In this document: positions 46,184-56,685 of the stretch, one piece after another
Layout of the letters: each line of letters starts with the position of its first letter
Position numbering within the stretch: the stretch's first letter is position 1
DNA from: Laetiporus sulphureus 93-53
Taxonomy: Eukaryota > Basidiomycota > Agaricomycetes > Polyporales > Laetiporaceae
NCBI RefSeq assembly: GCF_001632365.1
Contig: NW_024468511.1
Coordinates: 549,550-613,549 of the forward strand
Length of the DNA: 64,000 nt
Direction: 5' to 3'
The notes under the pieces: model-generated
The model's database searches: none
The model's input: the letters and a program-made list of their open reading frames with translations, nothing else
What the model was told of the DNA's origin: nothing
Translations under genes and position numbers: made by a program

Positions 46184-47473
46184 CTATTCCGATAATGCCA
46201 TTTCATATTTGACCAGCCCAAGATGATCAAGTCGCGGAACACGACTTCGAATGGTCCCCTCCGGGTCGCCATCAAATCCATGACACTGGTATACGAAGAT
46301 GATCTCTGCTCCGCCGAAGGAACCATCCAGAATCAAGGTCTCGACATCGAGAAGACTCTGCAGAGGGTGCAATACCCGCAGATCGACTGGAACACGGACT
46401 TTCTTGACGTTGGTAATCCTCAGTTGTGCAAGGAATCCGACTAAGACGTTATAATCAGGGGCCCAATAACCAGGAGACCCGCCGACAAAGTCTATGTAGT
46501 CAAGACGATCATGGTGTGCCAGGCTCGGACTAACCCCTGTAGTTGTTGAATGGGCAAACTTCGCACAGTGTAGGGCTCAGAATAACCCACCTTGCCAAAT
46601 GCAATCGTAATGATTACGAAAAGTAAGGCGCTGAAGAGTAGGGCTCGCAGCAGCGAGGACCGTCGACAATCCCTTCTCAGCGAGGCCGCACATATCATAT
46701 GGATTCTGTCGCGCATGATTTATTCTTGACAGCATCCCATAGAGGATGTAGTCTGCCGGCAAAAGCGAGATGCGACGGGTCCGGCGAAGGATGCGTTGCC
46801 GCTTAGAGGCAAAGGTATCGGTAACTCTGCTCCAGATTGTTTGCACGTTCGATGGCCTGCTGATCGCGGTCCCCTCTGGGTGAAGAAATACGTCTCCATC
46901 CAAGGTAAGGCTCCGTAATTGCGATATGTGGCGCATAAAGTCAGCCAGCTGTTCCGCCGTCTCCGCGCCTACGCTATCCAGTACGAGGTCGCGCACGCCG
47001 GGAAGCACGCTCGCCAATGCATCCATCACCGGCGGCGTGATCATAAAGCAGGTGAGCTTCAACGACGTCACAGATCGAAGGTATGCGATAAGCTGGCGAA
47101 GCATTTCGGATTGTGTCGAAGGCCAGTGGAAAACGCCAAGCTCCGAGTGCAAGATCGTCAACGCCTTCACGTAGATTCCAAGTGCAGGTGTATGGTGCAG
47201 GAGGTGATGGAAGGACTTGAAATTCTCTCGTTTCAGTGTGACTTCGCGGAAGATGTAAGACCTCGTGCTCGGGAGCCAGGCGCGACATACGAGGCTGCAG
47301 GTGCAGAGGGCATGAATATCGCCATGAAGGTACGTGAGGATTTCCTCATAGACATCTAGTGGGAGCGGAGATTCCGACAGCGCGGCATGGACCGATATGC
47401 GTGACAGCGGTTGTCTTTGACTGAGCGACCCGCCGCGAACGAGTAACATTGCAGAGGTGATGAACGTTTTCAT
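46184..47473 (-). CDS. F-box protein (411 aa)
   Basis: Exons 47473-46591 and 46536-46184 (1236 nt). The F-box is near the N-terminus: LPLDVYEEILTYLHGD, then HALCTCSLVCRAWLPSTRSY with the typical L..C..V.R.W pattern, about residues 37-75. Downstream are irregular leucine-rich segments (VTSLKLTCFMI, VRDLVLDSVG, LRSLTLDGDVF, VETLILDGSFG) typical of fungal F-box/LRR-like adaptors. The F-box would bind Skp1 in an SCF ubiquitin ligase; the substrate is unknown. The start MKTFITSAMLLV was chosen because it opens the frame; the Met at position 9 is possible too. The short C-terminal exon is supported by frame and continuing LRR-like pattern. Confidence 0.82.
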
Positions 47474-48277
47474 TACTTGGGTTCAGCCTGAGAAACTCAC
47501 AATCCTATGTGGGATACGTGTAAGTAACTGATCAGTGCCCCGATGCAGGCTAGAAAATACGGCTCCCTACCTGCGCGAGCTTCACCGATTGAAACAGATA
47601 CTTCGCGAACGCAAACAACCAGATTTTCTCTAACACATTGGGCGTGATGCAAGAGTTGCGGGCTACGAGCAGGCCTGTGGGAACGTACAGTTGAAGTTCC
47701 GTTTGCTTGACGCTGGACTGAGGCCTGACTATGATGATTCATCATTGAACTTTAAGCGGCGTATCATCGCCTATGGCAGCGTCGTTAGCGCCGAATGTAA
47801 TGATATAGTTGAGATTCTGACCGTGAACGTGAGCTTGCTGATGGAGACGTATGCCGCGAGCAGGCTTAGTATGCGAGCGCTTGATGGACTTGTCTGCGGG
47901 AAAACCAATAGAGCCACTATGAAGAAATATAAAGTCCTGTCCTGGCACATTGTGAGGTCACAATTCCTTTCTGCTTGCCATAATTGCGATGTGAGACTGA
48001 ACTTGATATGGAAGCGAGATTTCTTCCCAGTTCTACAAGACGGGACTTGGCATTCCTCCACCGTGTTTCTACAGGCTTTCCCATTGAGAAATGGCATGCT
48101 GTGATGCCCACGTACTCAAGGTGCAGGTACGAGCCTGAACGACTTGCAGATTCACCCTTCACGATCAGCTTAATTCCTCAGCCGTTGCACATAAAGGCGA
48201 GTTCGCACAGATTATGTATATAATGCTCAGAATATGCAGCGATGACTGCGACAGTCGTCGCAATCTCACGGCTTAGC
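47474..48277. other. Intergenic, nothing firm
   Basis: A 137-codon + frame (47691-48104) is overlapped by 108- and 68-codon minus frames, and none has a motif. The region should include the F-box gene promoter. Confidence 0.4.
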
Positions 48278-48945
48278 TCACAACATAATTGTGAACTCAG
48301 GACTCCTGTTCCCAGAATCTCCGAATACTGTGCGCATAACGGCACAGTGAGCCAGAGGTCGGATGCACACCACGGCAGAGGCAGGACTCACACACGACAA
48401 TGTAATCATCAGCTGGACTGACATTCGGCACCACGACCTTCACGTGTCCTTTTGTGATGTTGAAGCCGTCTGCGAGGGGATTGTCTGCGGCCGCATATGC
48501 AAAATGAGCGGCTGAGTCAAAGATGATGGGGGGGCGAGAGACGAGGAAGTGCTAGCGAGTATACGCACCCAGGTTTAGGTGTTCATCATAGCCTCCGTCG
48601 AGGTGGCCAAGGACAAGTCTGCCCGTGTAGTTCCTTGCGAATTCTGGTGCATTCGATGTATCCCTGTCGTAGGTGTACGCGATTTCAGCAAAAAAAAATC
48701 AATGAGTATAAACCTGACCATACTCACCACCTAACTTCGACGGTAGAACCAACATGCCATGTGGTGGTCGCATCAGGAGCCGTGATAGCAGGACTGTAGA
48801 CTTCTCTTCCCATGAGAACGGCATCGTTCGCAAACGGGCTAGTGGCGCTAATATTGCTCAGCGTGTAGGATGCATAGGCCGCACTTGTGGATGGAAGTAA
48901 CAGCATCACAAAGAGGCCAAGAGCAGCAGGCATAAAAAACGACAT
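48278..48945 (-). CDS. Kre9/Knh1-like secreted protein, copy 1 (151 aa)
   Basis: Four exons: 48945-48728, 48663-48569, 48484-48392 and 48327-48278 (456 nt). A signal peptide (MSFFMPAALGLFVMLLLPST) is followed by the N-terminal domain found in Kre9/Knh1-like wall proteins: AITAPDATTTWHVGSTVEVRWDTSNAP split over two exons, TGRLVLGHLDGG, NPLADGF, VKVVVPNVSPADDYIVVLFG and DSGNRSPEFTI. The protein ends right after the domain, without the usual Ser/Thr-rich GPI tail, so it is probably a small secreted or wall-associated protein, perhaps involved in beta-glucan or wall assembly by family analogy. A paralogue with matching intron positions is at 63277-63811. An A-run lies in the first intron. Confidence 0.88.
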
Positions 48946-49364
48946 GGGTAATGGAAAGTACGATGACTGAATCTGTGATGTGAGAGAGGCTCATGTCTGC
49001 AGTAATGATACTGGCTGTCCCTCATAGTAATTCAGACCAGGGCCCGTTCGAGTCGGACCGCTGGACAGCGAATGTCTCCGCGCGGCGCGTTGATCACGTG
49101 GATCTACCGGCGCGTCTGTGGCGTGAGATTGCCGTCAGGCACAACAAGCACTTGATTTATGCTCTTAAGTCTAACCAAATTTTAATCGTTTTCCCTTTCA
49201 AGACATATATTTGTCTGATTAATGCCTACTGTCGCAAAGGTGACTGAAACACATTTGCGAAGCATTTAAGAACAACATATGCTTTTATGTCTGCAGTGAA
49301 ATTTATACGTATGTGGACTTGCACTGCTGGTGCATGATCGTTACCTATCGCGCTGCCCGCCGGA
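48946..49364. other. Intergenic
   Basis: Promoter of the Kre9/Knh1-like gene on the minus strand. Nothing else recognised. Confidence 0.5.
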
Positions 49365-49926
49365 ATGTTCTTCCAGGATCTCCCTTACCGCCTTATGGAC
49401 GAAAGCATGGCAGACAGCGGATCAAAGCGAAAGGACATAGCTCTGCAGGAACGGCTATCAGATGTCACTGCACTCTTGCAGGACGTCGGGCTAATGCTGC
49501 GCCAAAGTAGAGATACGATGGACGGCAGGTGGGAGGACGAAGTCTTCTGGAGAACCGAGCGAGATCGTCAATTTAATGAGCTGCGTGCAAGCCTCGCGGG
49601 GATCGTTAAGCGCGACGAGACTCATGCTCGCATACCATCCACATCTGGTGCGCATTGGCTATCGCCGAGAGGACGGTGCACATCGCGGCCCGCTAACAAG
49701 TCCGCACCAGCAGGCACAACGACGGAAATCATACAAGACATCGATCGCGCTAAGGAGGAATTGGCAAGCGCAGTGGCTTCCCGGGCAGAAGGTCTGTACG
49801 CCTGCTCAAGTTCAGTTTCGGTTGAAAAGCGAATTTTCACGGGCGATCGTAGAAATGAGCGAACTGAAGGCAAAGATGCAGGAAGAGTTAACGGAATTGC
49901 TGCACAACAGGGGCCGGCCAAAATAG
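49365..49926 (+). CDS. Hypothetical coiled-coil-like protein, frame uncertain
   Basis: The open frame from 49365 (DVTALLQDVGLMLRQSRDTM, WRTERDRQFNELRASLAGI, IIQDIDRAKEELASAV) has amphipathic, charged, helical composition. Near 49791 the helical pattern moves to another frame (FRLKSEFSRAIVEMSELKAK, then MQEELTELLHNRG) that stops at 49926. A GT...AG of only 19 nt (GTCTGTACG..TCAAG) would join the two frames exactly, but such an intron is implausibly short, so an indel or a decayed gene is likelier. The unspliced frame runs to 50009. ATGTTCTTCCAG at the start could instead be a splice acceptor with an upstream exon. No family recognised. Confidence 0.35.
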
Positions 49927-50485
49927 CGCCAAGGTCTTCCCGGAATCAGCCTAGAAATGTGACCATTCACGAGTTGCGCATTACTACTGCTGCCATCTCG
50001 GTAACCTAGCGTTGAATCAGTCAAATGCGATATTATGCCTGCGTGCAGCAGACGATCTAGTGAGCGGTCGCCGTAATGTACGTTCCAACTGAGCAGGTGG
50101 AATGTATGGGTCTCATCTTTCTTCGCGACGGCCTTGAAGAAAAAGGGGAGGGTAGTCCAAGTGATCTGGTTCGTACGCTCGGCGAACGCCGAGATACTCA
50201 TCTATCCGTTTATGATTTTATAGATAGTGAAGGGTGCTACATAACGAGCATTCTTGCCCATCGATGCACTCGTGATTCATCGATGAGGTGGAGACGAGCG
50301 AGGTTGGTGCACTCCTATACTATACGAACCTCGTCTGAACGGAGGCCTGACATGGCGATAAATGCTGCGGAGGGAATGGTGATGACGATGATGAATAAAC
50401 GGTAATCTCACGCAATGCTCGGCTGATCCCAGGAACATATGTACAGTAGCGAAGTAATGTCCGAGTTGAGGGTCGCACCCATGCA
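49927..50485. other. Intergenic, nothing recognised
   Basis: 3' flanks of the preceding hypothetical gene (+) and FKBP12 (-). Short frames only. Confidence 0.5.
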
Positions 50486-51081
50486 TCAATTAATCTTCAA
50501 CAATTCGACCTCAAACTTCAGCGTCGAATTCGGCGGGATTACAGGAGGAAAACCGCGAGCGCCATATGCCTTTAAACCCCGGTCATAAGACGGACACAAA
50601 CGATCGTGCAGAGCGTCACTCACGTAGTCTGGTGATGCAGTCAGGATAGCCTTCTCGCCGAGCGATAGTTGTGGTACACCTTGACACGGAGCATGGAAAC
50701 GTCAACCATGCTTGTTCCGTTCGCGACGGCAGAAGCGCACCTTCGTCCCATCCCTTGATAACCTTGCCTATGCCAATGTCTGTCTCGAACGGCTGTCCCC
50801 TGAAGAGAAGATGAGTGCGCTTGCAGCCAACGTGCGTAGAGCAACTGACCGATCCCTGCTCGAGTCAAACTTGCGGCCGTCCAGCAAGGTACCCACGTAG
50901 TGTATTGTGACCCTGTCTGCTGCGAGCTCAACAAGTCATCTACGATCACGATCAAGGCGACGTACCACCTTTCTTGGGGAAGTGAACGCCGTCACCTGGC
51001 TTGAGGACTTCGACTGTAACACCCTAGCAAGCGTTGTAGCCGCAGGCGATTTTGAGAACAGCCGACATGAACGCTCACCAT
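50486..51081 (-). CDS. FPR1: FKBP12 peptidyl-prolyl cis-trans isomerase (108 aa)
   Basis: Six exons: 51081-51079 (the ATG alone), 51023-50962, 50912-50850, 50799-50741, 50679-50624 and 50569-50486 (327 nt). Spliced, the protein is a canonical FKBP12: [90 protein letters not shown] and EVELLKIN. The residues that line the FK506/rapamycin pocket in this family are present (Tyr in HYVG, Asp in KFDSS, Phe in PFE, Trp in GWDEG, Tyr in DYAYG, Phe in LKFEV). It catalyses prolyl isomerisation in the cytosol and is the target through which FK506 and rapamycin act on calcineurin and TOR. No targeting signal. The introns are short (49-57 nt, one about 60), and no long ORF covers the gene. Confidence 0.95.
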
Positions 51082-54000
51082 GATGCTTACGGTGCGGCGA
51101 CTAAAGATGGTAGATGAGGGAGGCACAAGAGAGCTAGACCTTGTGGCGACCGACTTATACTTGCACGGAGGCGGAGTATGGATCTGGACCCGATCTCATG
51201 ACATTCGGTCGGTTCTGCAATCTTGATTCTTCCAAAACCACTCGCTGTGGTTTGCGCGGATGGAGGCGAGCGTTGCCTAGACCAATGTTATCGATGTCGA
51301 TCACCGTGAAGGATGTGCGTTCGCGCCCTGCTATCTTCGACCCTGGCGGTTCCAGATGTAATCGATGCCGATAACTTATCCTCATGAACCCTCGAATTCC
51401 ACTCGAAATGTACCACAGCAGCTTTGACCAGAGGCCACTTCTCCGGCGGATTGTCAAACTGGATGAGCGACAGTCGCCGCGCTAATTCTTGATCCGATCT
51501 AAATATCAGCAAGTCAACCCCCGTGCCACGCGGGAGCGCACACTGACCACCAAGTTCGAACGCATCCGCAGAGACTTTTGAAGTCACGCAGAAGCAGCCG
51601 AGAAGACAGATATGGACTTCAGAGACCGAGCGTCTAGATGCTTTGGGACCCTGAGAAGCAATTTTTGTTGCTTCTCTCATTCGCCGCTCGGCGAGTCTCA
51701 CTTCGGGACGTGCGGGGTAAGTTCTATATGACCCCATACGGAGAGTGCAGATCGCTTTCGGACCTAGGATAGTGTGGGGAGCCAATACTTTTAGAGCTGA
51801 TTCAACAGATCAGCTTGCTCGTTTATCGAGATGCCGCGGATAAAGGCGTAAGAACATGCCCATAATGTCTACATAAGAAGACAATGATGCTTTGTTAGTA
51901 TGAGATAAATGCTGACAGCAGTCTACAAGATTCGTAGAGTGTCTCGTTGAGTGACTTTGTCGAATAGCGAGAGGAGAAGTCTCAACTTGAATCTAAAGCT
52001 TCCTCCCGGCGGGCCCCTTCGCAGTGGCCGTTCCCCTTGGAGCTTTTCTCTTGCTAGCGGAATATCTATAATCCACAATACAAGAAACGGGGCTCAATGT
52101 TCCTTGTAGCAAGCATGAACCGAAGAGTCATAAGGCCAGTCCCATTGCTTAATGAACTGCAATCACCGCGATCATTGTGACTCATACAGATTGCACGATT
52201 GAAAAGAGAAGTCCCAAACTAAATCGATTCATTTGATCCGTTGGGTATTGCTGGCCATGTGTTCTGTATTGCATACGAATTGAGAATTGGCGCTGCCGAG
52301 CAAGCGGACACAAATAGGCAGGCAAACTGTACGTGCATTGCAAATGCTCGTTTCTTAACTGACACCACATCGGACCTTCTGGCGACAAGGGGGTTGCACA
52401 GGATGTGTGCATCCTACTACACTTCTGGTCTCAACATGGATAGACATTGGAGTTCGACGTACTGATGTATCACAAAGTTTTGTATGTGCCACAACATGAC
52501 GTATCGACGTCAGAATTCACGTCCGAGAATGTTCCTACACTTGATATACAAATCCATGACGCAAACGAAGTGGCGGATGTTCACTCCAGCATCCCGGAGG
52601 CCAACGATACGATAGCCGTGCAGTGCATCTCCATGAAGCAGGAAGTTCCCTAGTATTTTGGATGCCTAATCGGAACTCGTTATCGAAAGCTGCCCGACCA
52701 ACTTGCCGCGCGGTACGTCACACGTCAAAGAACACGTCAGCTCATTGCTTTTTACCTTATTCGCAGCAACTCCGATGTGACACTGTCTAGTGCTGACAAC
52801 GTTGAAGGTGCAATTCTCCTATCATTTGCGGGCTGCAGAACGGAACAGTTCCGCAACGCCGATAATGCGCAGAGTTTCTGGCAAGATGCCTTAGGAGAGC
52901 GTTTTCAGCGCTCCGCCGACGTCCTCCATGCCATGATAGTTAATACGTCTTAGTGTCAACTTATATTGGGTGGCTCGCTTCAACTTACTATTGGAATGGC
53001 ACCTAAACTCTCGAACTATTCTGTGAGCCAGAAAGCTATTCGAGACAATCAGCTGATTCGCTCTGATAAGGCTATGTTCCGAGCGAGCTTAGAGGTGTCA
53101 GGCAGTGTCAGGCTTCTTGCTCCGTATCGCCATCGATCTGTGCCACCTGTAGCTCAATCTTCGGAGTTTCTATAAAGCAACTTCGGCGAGTGTCAATGCA
53201 GCCTGCCGCCGCTATGTCTCCGCGAAGAGCATTCTGCTGTGCTAATAGAATCGCTGACATCCAATATAGGCAATTGGTTCCGATGTGCCGCAGGCTCACC
53301 TGATCTCTGACAACGTAGCTGCGAAAGCAGGCCGAGCGCCAAGCGTGGCAATGAGCCTCAATTAACGCGAGCGAGCGGCATGCCGTACTATGGTCGTGGC
53401 GCTTTCCACGCACAACGCCCAAGAGGGTCCCGGACTATATGCTACAGTATTCATCGATAGTCTATCGCCGCAAAATAGGTCGGGGCCTATTGAGAGACAG
53501 GAATTTACGTATAGCCTTCAACTCCGATAGGTAATCCGTTCAGGATCTCAAGCCTTTGCAGCGATCCATCGCGTAATGTCATATCTTCGTGCTCAGGTGC
53601 TCAATGCCTTCCGCGTGGTTTCGTTATCTCGTGTCTCCTTCCTGCATGCACGAAGATCCGATGGCATTACGACACATCGATTGTCTAGGATGTTCCACGG
53701 AGGAGATTACCAAATCGTCCGTCTGTTCTTTAGCAATGATTACGGAAAAAGTAACCACCATCGTAGAAAGCTAATCAGCAAACGTTCAGTAGGTAGTAGG
53801 CTGAAACATGTGTGGTACGATTGTCCCAACCGCACAGCTGCGGGTATTTGCAATTATCGATGGATAGCCAATACTTGAAGGGTGCATAGAATATTTGCAC
53901 TCACTCGGTACTATTAAATGCGATTTCCACCTGTGAGACCTGGAAGTCCGATTGTCTGTTGCTCATGTGAGTAACCGTTGTGAGAGCAGTTCACGCATAC

Positions 54001-56685
54001 AACACAAACACGAGCAGGAACATCAATTATGCTTTGACATCGTGGCACCCTTCACATATGCACGAGACCGTCATTGATTCAATACAACGTGAAGGCTGCA
54101 TAGATCGATGCACTGATCTGCCAAGCCCATTGCGGCTAGACTTCCCTTTGCTGGGACAAGCACAATGTTTTTATAGGAGAAGCGGCGACGCTGGTGGGAC
54201 CACCAAAGCTTCGTAGCGGTATAACACCTACATCATGATGTACGAAAACTGATCCACGCACCGGCAACAGCCCGGGCTTCTTCAGAAATGCATCATGTGA
54301 GGCGTGTTCGTCGGGATGGCATTCTTCCGGGTGTACTTGCAAGTACTGTGACAGGCAATGCGAAGGGATGCCGAGCCTAGAGAGCGAGGATGCCATTTTC
54401 ACTATGATGGAGTCATGTGGAAGTATAGCCGCAAACTCATTCACCAATTTCTCTACCTTGTTCCACTTGTCAGACATCTCAAGATCCTCCTCTGTCGGTC
54501 GCCGCGCCACGTTGTCTTCGAATAGTCACGTCCTATAGAATGAGTAATCCGGAGCGGTCAATAGGCCCACCAAAAAGCTTGCCAAAGCGGTCGGATCGTC
54601 GATTTTAGAATTTCCACGGTGCAGGTTGCTTAAGGTCTCGGTCGATATCCCGCGACAAGGACATTGGTTGGAGTCGGCGCCCGGGTTTGGTAACTTGGTG
54701 TCGAGCACCAGTCCTACTGTCCCAACATCTGGATGGCGGCGAATCAGTTCGACGAGCCCTGAGAGCATTGCGCGTGGTGAAACTTGGCTTGCCACAGCTG
54801 TCTGATACCAAGAGTGAGGTCTTGTGAATATGTTCATGCTTCGACGATCTTGTCTCGCCGCAAGTCATCGTTAATGTCGTACGGACAACTGATCTCGACA
54901 CTAAGATGGCATAGCATAGCGAGGACCGTGAGGTATTCAAATCCCTTAGGTGACCTTACAGAAGAGAAGGGTTCATGTTTGATTCGTGAATCTCGAAAAA
55001 TATAATCCGGAGGCGGTTGCGACTTGCGACAACGGTGCGTTGCATGCATGGTGTGTAATCTATCAACAAGCTGCATCGAGGCACCTCCACAACGCGGACG
55101 CGTGTCTGAGTCACTGATGTTGATGTGACAACCAAGAGAAATTGATGGACCGCTTCTGACTCTTCGACTGTTGCATTAACAGTATGAAGGCAGACAGCTT
55201 CTTCTGGGGGCGTTCAGCTGAATCAGTGTCAAGATCACGGATGTCAGAGACATCGATGTGCTTGTTTTCGAGCATTGGCTAGTAGGAGCGGCGAGATGCA
55301 AGATGTTCCAAAATTTCAAATGTGATCCAGGCCAGTTCGAAATTCGAATATGCAGCGACGGAGACGGCGCAACCCGCATATGGCATCATTGAGTTGGGGT
55401 GCTATGGCGGCCTGTGAGACATCGGAAATGAAGCGTCATCTCTTCGAAATCAACTTGCGTCGTTTGAGTGCGAATACGGATGTGAGATCCTCTTGCTCGT
55501 TATCATCTGGCCTCGGGAAGCACTTGAACGTTGCACTTGAACATTCAAGGTTTCGTTCGTAGAGAAATCTCGCATAAGGAAGGTCGTCGGATACACATGT
55601 TAAGATGTTCAACGTTCGTGGGTTGGGACCAGACCGGGACCTGCAGATTTCTTTCATTATAGTTAGATCCAGACGGTATCCTCTAAACGGGTTGCGGTTT
55701 CATAGCGGGCCGGATGCTTTCCACGCAAGGAGCGTATCTAATCCACCGACTGAGCCATGCGATTCAGATGAGATACGTGTCGGGTAATACGCACTAAGAC
55801 GCTATCGTTTGGGGCTCCGCCTTGACACTTCTTCAAGTCGTCACTTTGTAGAGATCAGCGGGCATAGTGGGTATCAAGGTAACGAGAAATGGTTTAGCAC
55901 GCCACTTGCAGCATGCTCATGTACAAATCGAGAGTACGGCGTCATATTAGAAGGCGGGCTTGCACGTCCATAACATGCAGATCGTTGTAAGTATTCACCA
56001 GCACCACGATGTTGCCGCTATAGCCCCGTGAACATTCGAATTTCAAGCACCTAGTCGACCGTCAAAATGCTGCTCTGTGTTCAGTATCATGTCAGTTGAT
56101 GGACAACATGAATTCTGAAGACCCCTAGTACGTCACGAGCTTAGATGGAAATAGTAATACGTATAATGTTTTGTGAAGCGCGTTGGGCCGCCCGTCGTGT
56201 GGCGCTGGACGCAACGCACCGTCGGCACCGACGGCACGTGTACTTTGCCACGATATTGCCTATTGAAGGTCGCCGAACACTTGCGGCAGGTTTCTCCTTA
56301 TCCACCTATGGAAGTTTAAGGGGCTCGTTGTGAGAGAAGATAGTACATTGTGTTTCTTACTATCAGCCACCTCAGCCACAATTCAGCCATACTTTCGTAC
56401 TCCGACATACTTCAAACGCCGAAATCTTACTGTATTCAAATAAGATTGCGGAGTTTAACGTGTGTGATGTCATCTTGATCGAGCACTAGTACTTGAGCTT
56501 GATCGGGTGTGGCACAGAGTTCCCCCCATCTCCTGAAAAAGGATGGGAAGCAGCCCAGTGGGAACACTGCTGCAGTGATGCGCGGTCAGTGAAGCAGAAA
56601 TTCGGGTATCGCACACAAGTGAACAGATCACTATCAGACATATCACTCTATATACAAGCAAATCCTACAAGCTACACGGTACAAA
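51082..56685. other. 5.6 kb with only doubtful ORFs
   Basis: The first part holds the FKBP12 promoter. A minus frame at 51785-51288 contains a protein-like stretch (SDQELARRLSLIQFDNPPEK, then WPLVKAAVVHFEW) preceded by a plausible 49-nt GT-AG intron, and could be an exon of an unrecognised gene. Minus frames at 55657-55436, 54837-54526 and 54510-54136 (for example DLEMSDKWNKVEKLVNEF) have F-box-gene-like composition but cannot be joined. The remainder shows nothing. I call no gene here. Confidence 0.4.
54136..54510 (-). CDS. Doubtful hypothetical ORF, 124 codons
   Basis: An open frame with a protein-like charged N-terminal half (DLEMSDKWNKVEKLVNEFAA) and no recognised domain. The codons just upstream include a TGA without a usable splice acceptor, so it could not be joined to the neighbouring open frame at 54837-54526. 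It may be an exon of a decayed gene. Confidence 0.25.
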   Translation of the reverse strand: MARRPTEEDLEMSDKWNKVEKLVNEFAAILPHDSIIVKMASSLSRLGIPSHCLSQYLQVHPEECHPDEHASHDAFLKKPGLLPVRGSVFVHHDVGVIPLRSFGGPTSVAASPIKTLCLSQQREV

